A DNA stretch of 64,000 nucleotides from Streptomyces mutabilis (GTDB lineage: Bacteria; Actinomycetota; Actinomycetes; Streptomycetales; Streptomycetaceae), in NCBI RefSeq assembly GCF_014649815.1, contig NZ_BMTT01000005.1, positions 62,001-126,000 of the forward strand, written 5' to 3'. The notes under the pieces were generated by a model, which saw nothing but the letters and a program-made list of their open reading frames with translations, made no database searches and was not told the origin of the DNA. Positions 59,620 to 64,000 of this stretch are shown one piece after another (position 1 is the first letter of the stretch; every line of letters starts with the position of its first letter). A program made the position numbers and the translations under genes.

Positions 59620-60549
59620 ATGCCCTTGCCCACGCCGCTGCGAGGCGTCGTCCCGCCGGTCATCACTCCCCTCACCCCGGCCGGCGAGGTGGACACCGCC
59701 TCGGTCCGCCGGCTCACCGAGCACCTGATCGATGCCGGTGTGCACGGCCTGTTCCTGCTCGGCTCAAGCGGCGAGGCGGCCTACCTCACCGACGCCCAGC
59801 GGCTGACCGCGCTGGAAACGGCCGTGGACACCGCGGCGGGCCGCGTCCCCGTGCTGGCCGGGGTCATCGACACCACCACCGCCCGGGTACTGGACCGCGC
59901 GGCCGACGCCGTCCGGGCCGGTGCACAGGCGCTCGTGGCGACGGCGCCCTTCTACACCCGCACGCACCCCGTCGAGATCGCCGACCACTTCCGGCGCGTC
60001 CGCGCGGCTGCCGGTCTGCCGCTGTTCGCCTACGACATCCCGGCCGCCGTGCACACCAAGCTGCCCCGCGCCGTGGTGCTCGACCTCGCCGCCGACGGCA
60101 CCCTCGCCGGGCTCAAGGACTCCAGCGGTGACGAGGGCTCGTTGCGCCGGCTGCTGATCGAACTGCGCCGTCGCACACCGGACTTCTCCGTTCTCACGGG
60201 CTCCGAACTCACCGTCGACTGCGCCCTGCTGGCCGGTGCCGACGGCGTCGTGCCCGGCCTCGGCAACGTCGACGCCGCAGGTTACGTGCGGCTGTACGCG
60301 GCCGCCCGGGCCGGGGACTGGGCCGCCGCCAAGGCCGAGCAGGACCGCCTCGCCGCCCTGTTCGCCCTCACCGAGGAGGGCGACCCGGCCCTGATGGGCC
60401 CCAGCTCCGCCGCGCTCGGCGCCTTCAAGGCCGCCGCCCGCCTCTTGGACCTCATCGACTGCGCGGCCACCGCCGCACCGCAGGTACCGCTCGAGGAGGC
60501 GGCCGTGGTCCGGATCGGCGACCGGCTCGCCGAGGCCGGCCTTCTGTGA
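59620..60549 (+). CDS. DapA/NanA-family aldolase or lyase
   Basis: A 309-residue class I aldolase. The substrate-carboxyl loop is LGSSGEAAYL (47-56), Tyr138 lies in FAYDIPA, and the Schiff-base Lys166 in AGLKDSSGD. The family includes dihydrodipicolinate synthase, N-acetylneuraminate lyase and keto-sugar-acid aldolases. The next gene is a symporter resembling sialate transporters, so a sialic-acid-type or keto-deoxy-sugar substrate is inferred, not DapA itself. CTGGAG lies upstream of the ATG at 59620. Confidence 0.88.
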   Translation: MPLPTPLRGVVPPVITPLTPAGEVDTASVRRLTEHLIDAGVHGLFLLGSSGEAAYLTDAQRLTALETAVDTAAGRVPVLAGVIDTTTARVLDRAADAVRAGAQALVATAPFYTRTHPVEIADHFRRVRAAAGLPLFAYDIPAAVHTKLPRAVVLDLAADGTLAGLKDSSGDEGSLRRLLIELRRRTPDFSVLTGSELTVDCALLAGADGVVPGLGNVDAAGYVRLYAAARAGDWAAAKAEQDRLAALFALTEEGDPALMGPSSAALGAFKAAARLLDLIDCAATAAPQVPLEEAAVVRIGDRLAEAGLL

Positions 60550-60627
60550 CACCCCGCCCGGGGCCGCCGCCGTTCCGCCGCTCCCGCCGTTCCTGACACG
60601 CGTCTTTCCACCCGCATTGGACCCGCC

Positions 60628-62097
60628 ATGTCATCTGCGCGCACCACCCCGCCGTCCCCGTCCTGGTACCGCGAGGTGTCCCGGGAGAAGTGGAAGTCGT
60701 TCTTCGCCGCCTGGATCGGCTACCTCCTCGACGGCTTCGACTTCGTCCTGATCACCCTCGTACTGACCGAGATCGCCGACGACTTCGCACTGTCCACCGT
60801 CGAGTCCGCGAGCCTGGTGTCCGGCGCCTTCATCACCCGCTGGCTCGGCGGCGCCGTGCTCGGTGCCCTCGGCGACCGTTTCGGCCGCAAGAGCGCCATG
60901 GTGGCCAGCATCCTGCTGTACTCGGTCGGCACCTTTGCCTGCGGCTTCGCCTGGGACTACACCAGCCTGTTCACCGCCCGCCTGCTGATCGGCATGGGCA
61001 TGGCCGGCGAGTACAGCGCCAGTGCCACCTACGTCCTGGAGAGCTGGCCCGCCCGGCTGCGCAACCGCGCCTCCGGCTTCCTCATCTCCGGCTTCTCCCT
61101 GGGTGGCGTCCTCGCGGCCGAGGTTTACGAGCACGTCGTGCCGGCCCACGGCTGGCGCTGGCTGTTCTACATCGGCCTGTTCCCCGTGGTCGTCGCGCTG
61201 TGGGTGCGGCGGGCGCTGCCCGAGGCCGACGACTGGGAGGCGAAGGTGGGGGCTGCCGGCGTACGCCCGAATCCGTTCCGGCCGCTGTTCGCGGGCCGCC
61301 GCCGGGCGACCGTGAACACGGCGCTCGCCGCCGTCGCCACCGGATCGCTCTTCGCGGTCTTCACGCCGCTCGGCGAGGGGGCCGTGCCGGTGCTCTCCGT
61401 CGTGGCGGCCGCCTGTCTGACCGCGTTCGCCGTGCAACTGGGCGGCCGCAGGCGGTGGGTGCTGTTCGTCGCGCTGTGCGTCACCGTCTTCTGCGCCTTC
61501 CTCTACAGCTGGCCGGTCCAGGCCCTGCTGCCCACCTACCTCAAGACGGAGCTCGGCTTCACGCCCACCCAGGTCAGCGACGCGCTCTACTACGCGGGTT
61601 TCGGCACGATGGCCGGCTGTATCGTCACCGGCTTCGTGGGGGACCGGTTCGGCACCCGCAAGGCGTACGCCTGCACCCTGCTGATCGGCATCGCCTTCGT
61701 CTTCCCGGTCTTCGCGATCCGGGACAGCCGGATCGGACTGGGCGTCCTGCTCTTCCTGATGCTGGCCTGCATGCAGGGCATCTCGGGACTGCTGCCCAAG
61801 TTCATCGCCGGGCATTTCCCGACCGAGACCCGGGCCGCGTCGCTGGGCTTCACCTACAACGTCGGAGCGCTGGGCGGCGCGGTCGCCCCGGTGCTGGGGG
61901 CCGAGCTGGCGTCGACGATGTCGCTGGGGCAGTCGCTCGCGGTCCTGACGTTCTCCCTGACCCTCGTCGTGATCGTGCTGATCGGCTTCGACGTGCCGAG
62001 CCGGCTCAACCGGCTCGTGGACCCGCAGGCCGTACCGGACTACCTGGCCGCCGAGGCGGCCACGGACGACACGGCCCGCGTACGGTCGGCGAAATGA
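60628..62097 (+). CDS. MFS symporter resembling sialic acid transporters (NanT-like)
   Basis: A 489-residue MFS permease with about 12-14 hydrophobic segments. NanT/AAHS-type features are the opening WKSFFAAWIGYLLDGFDFVL, with an Asp in helix 1, and GALGDRFGRKSAMVASILLY after helix 2. It should carry a sugar acid with protons. It starts 78 bp after the lyase stop on the same strand, so one operon is likely. Without sialic acid epimerase or kinase genes nearby, the exact substrate stays open. Confidence 0.85.
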   Translation: MSSARTTPPSPSWYREVSREKWKSFFAAWIGYLLDGFDFVLITLVLTEIADDFALSTVESASLVSGAFITRWLGGAVLGALGDRFGRKSAMVASILLYSVGTFACGFAWDYTSLFTARLLIGMGMAGEYSASATYVLESWPARLRNRASGFLISGFSLGGVLAAEVYEHVVPAHGWRWLFYIGLFPVVVALWVRRALPEADDWEAKVGAAGVRPNPFRPLFAGRRRATVNTALAAVATGSLFAVFTPLGEGAVPVLSVVAAACLTAFAVQLGGRRRWVLFVALCVTVFCAFLYSWPVQALLPTYLKTELGFTPTQVSDALYYAGFGTMAGCIVTGFVGDRFGTRKAYACTLLIGIAFVFPVFAIRDSRIGLGVLLFLMLACMQGISGLLPKFIAGHFPTETRAASLGFTYNVGALGGAVAPVLGAELASTMSLGQSLAVLTFSLTLVVIVLIGFDVPSRLNRLVDPQAVPDYLAAEAATDDTARVRSAK

Positions 62098-62156
62098 GGG
62101 CGCGGCGGGTGCCGACGGGTGGTCCGCGTGCTCCGACCGGCCGAACGCGACGGTGA

Positions 62157-62564
<408 letters not shown>

Positions 62565-62581
62565 CGAGCGGGGCCGAACCG

Positions 62582-63547
62582 TCAGTCACCCGGCCCCGGG
62601 TCCGGCCGGACCGGCGTTCGGATGCCGGCCCGGGCCGCCTCCAGCTGGGCCGCGAAGGCGATGCCGAGGAAGAGCGCCACCGCCGTGAGGTTCGCCCACA
62701 GCAGCAGTGCGATGAACGCGGTGAGCGGCCCGTACACGGCACCGAACGCGCCGCTGTGACCGACGTACAGCGCGAGCAGCCAGGTCGCCGACACCCACAG
62801 CACCAGGTGGACCGCGGAACCGAAGGCCAGCCAGGTGTAGCCGGGCTGGTCACGGCGGGGCGACCAGCGCAGGATCACCGCCGAGGCGACCCAGGCCAGC
62901 AGCAGCCCCGCCGGCACCTCCAGCGCGGTCCACCACCAGGGGGCGCCGGCGCGGTCGCCGGTGGAGCGGGCCACGGCGTCGCCCACGGCCTCACCCGCGA
63001 CGAGCACCAGGAATCCCAGTACCATCGGCAGGCCCGCGGAGAGCGCGAGCACCAGCGCCCTGCCGTACTTGCGGGGGAAGGGGCGGTCGCGCTCGATGCC
63101 GTAGATGCGGTTGGCGCCCCGCTCGATCTGGCCCATGGCCGAGGCGAGGTTCAGCAGGGCGAACGCCAGCCCCAGCCACAGCGCCAGCGTGCCCCAGGCG
63201 TCGCTCCCGGCGCTGCGCCGGGTGCCCTCGAACGCCTTCTCCACGACATCGGCACTGGCCCCCGGCACGATCCGGCCGAGAGTGAGCTCGACGACCCGGC
63301 CGACACCCTCGGTGCGGACCGACGTGGCGAGGCCGACGAGCACGACGGTGAACGGGACGAGCCCGAGCACCACCTGGAAGGCGAGGGCCCGAGCGTTGGT
63401 GAAGCCGTCCGCGTAACGGAAACGGGCGAAGGAGTCGGTCAGCAGCCGCAGGCCTCCGTAGTGGCGCAGGGCGGTCAGGGCTTCGTCGCCGGAGAGTTCT
63501 TCTCCCAGCATGTCCCGGGTCTGCGGGACGTGAACGGCGGTTCCCAC
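62582..63547 (-). CDS. YihY/BrkB-family inner membrane protein (copy 2)
   Basis: A 321-residue membrane protein. After a cytoplasmic N-terminus come about six hydrophobic segments: FQVVLGLVPFTVVLVGLA, then LALWLGLAFALLNLASAMGQ, and FIALLLWANLTAVALFLG at the end. GTG at 63547 has GAGGAG 10 bases upstream; a longer frame without family similarity is rejected. Copy 1 is at 22477-23274. The family role is unclear. Confidence 0.85.
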   Translation of the reverse strand: MGTAVHVPQTRDMLGEELSGDEALTALRHYGGLRLLTDSFARFRYADGFTNARALAFQVVLGLVPFTVVLVGLATSVRTEGVGRVVELTLGRIVPGASADVVEKAFEGTRRSAGSDAWGTLALWLGLAFALLNLASAMGQIERGANRIYGIERDRPFPRKYGRALVLALSAGLPMVLGFLVLVAGEAVGDAVARSTGDRAGAPWWWTALEVPAGLLLAWVASAVILRWSPRRDQPGYTWLAFGSAVHLVLWVSATWLLALYVGHSGAFGAVYGPLTAFIALLLWANLTAVALFLGIAFAAQLEAARAGIRTPVRPDPGPGD

Positions 63548-63867
63548 GGTGTGGCTGCTCCTCGGCTCGCAACGGTCGGAGGCGCGGGCCTCCACCCACG
63601 CATATGCCCCGTGAACGAGCCGGACAGCACCGACCGGACGGCCGGCCGGGCCGATCGGGTGGCGGTGTGCCGACAGAGGGCGGCCTCACCGTGCCGGACC
63701 GTGAGCGGGGACCTGTGTTGACCGGGTAACCCGTGGGCGTGCACTTGCTCCGGTCGTCTCCGTCTCCCGTTTCCTCCGGGCGCCCGGTGGGCAGTCCCCT
63801 GGCGGGGGAGCCGAGGGGCGGTCCCGGACGTTCCGTACGCCGATACCTCCGGGGCCGCCCTCGCTAC
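63548..63867. other. 320-bp gap without a recognisable gene
   Basis: It is the 5' flank of the YihY-type gene and the 3' flank of the ABC ATPase gene. A minus-strand open frame here shows no protein-like features. I see no clear terminator. Confidence 0.4.
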
Positions 63868-64000
63868 TCAGGAACGACGCCCCGAATAGGCGGACCAGCG
63901 GCCGTCCCGCCTGGCCACGGTGATGTCCCGGCCGAAGCACGCGGTCAGCAGGGAGTCGGTGAGGACGCCGTCCACGGGCCCGCGCGACAGGATCCGGCCC
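63868..64000 (-). CDS. ABC transporter ATP-binding protein, C-terminal end (cut by the window)
   Basis: The minus-strand frame enters from the window end, reads GRILSRGPVDGVLTDSLLTA, then CFGRDITVARRDGRWSAYSG, and stops at 63868. The G-x-LxxGPVxxVLT and FG---V-RRDGRW pattern is that of the C-terminus of metal- or siderophore-type ABC ATPases. The Walker motifs lie beyond the window. It is not the same gene as the ATPase at 5120-5980. Confidence 0.7.
   Translation of the reverse strand, partial: GRILSRGPVDGVLTDSLLTACFGRDITVARRDGRWSAYSGRRS

Noticed and set aside
59620-60549. Calling the aldolase DapA (lysine biosynthesis)
   Set aside because: The neighbour is a sugar-acid-type symporter and no lysine gene is near; the family motif alone does not separate DapA from NanA-like lyases.

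Overview
The window is very GC-rich, uses GTG and TTG starts freely, and carries several actinomycete hallmarks: a conservon (sensor-like ATPase, roadblock protein, DUF742, GTPase, P450s), two DUF574 methyltransferases, a snapalysin with a divergent LysR gene, a DmdR/IdeR-type iron box, a class F sortase and a SchA/CurD protein. Together these point to a Streptomyces chromosome. The accessory-looking gene content and many decayed genes fit a chromosome arm rather than the core. I saw no rRNA, tRNA, insertion sequence or CRISPR array.

Layout. 1-6 kb: a broken MHS-family transporter remnant, a secreted lipase, and an iron-siderophore ABC operon (ATPase, binding lipoprotein, fused double permease) behind an iron box. 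6-10 kb: an FMN split-barrel protein, a radical-SAM protein of the spore photoproduct lyase group, a 61-residue membrane protein, a DUF574 methyltransferase and a sugar O-acetyltransferase. 9.9-18.9 kb: a galactan utilisation locus with two ABC permeases, a binding protein, a cytoplasmic GH42 beta-galactosidase and a secreted GH30 enzyme, facing a LacI-family gene across two near-identical 16-bp palindromes. 19-25 kb: a pyruvate oxidase-like enzyme, a shattered SDR gene, a YihY/BrkB membrane protein, a broken glucose dehydrogenase-like gene and a Cys-rich protein. 25-31 kb: a conservon of six overlapping genes ending in two P450s, one of which lacks the ExxR motif.

31-37 kb: a CPA1-type antiporter, a GAF-ANTAR regulator, a STAS-like protein, CbiZ, and snapalysin with its LysR partner. 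37-43.5 kb: a PepSY lipoprotein, then an aromatic-acid module (transporter, benzaldehyde dehydrogenase, benzoylformate decarboxylase) with a divergent LysR gene. 43.4-50 kb: a second DUF574 protein, a peptidase E remnant, an Ala/Lys-rich protein, phosphoglucomutase, a P450 remnant, a LysR regulator, an anti-sigma-type ATPase, a GNAT enzyme and a lipoprotein. 50-54 kb: a PAS-GAF-PP2C phosphatase, and a repeat-bearing secreted protein followed by a class F sortase. 54-58 kb: a SchA/CurD protein convergent with an O-methyltransferase, and a secreted beta-helix protein. 58-64 kb: a membrane-anchored Mrr-like nuclease, an isochorismatase-like hydrolase, a lyase/transporter pair resembling sialic acid catabolism, an Rpf-like protein, a second YihY/BrkB protein and the C-terminus of an ABC ATPase cut by the window end.

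How the parts work together. The best-supported functional units are iron uptake, galactan breakdown and import, conversion of benzoylformate to benzoate, the conservon signalling complex, and the lyase/symporter pair. The most speculative is the sortase and its possible substrate. At least seven decayed genes or fragments lie between these units, so the window shows active gene loss next to intact accessory modules.
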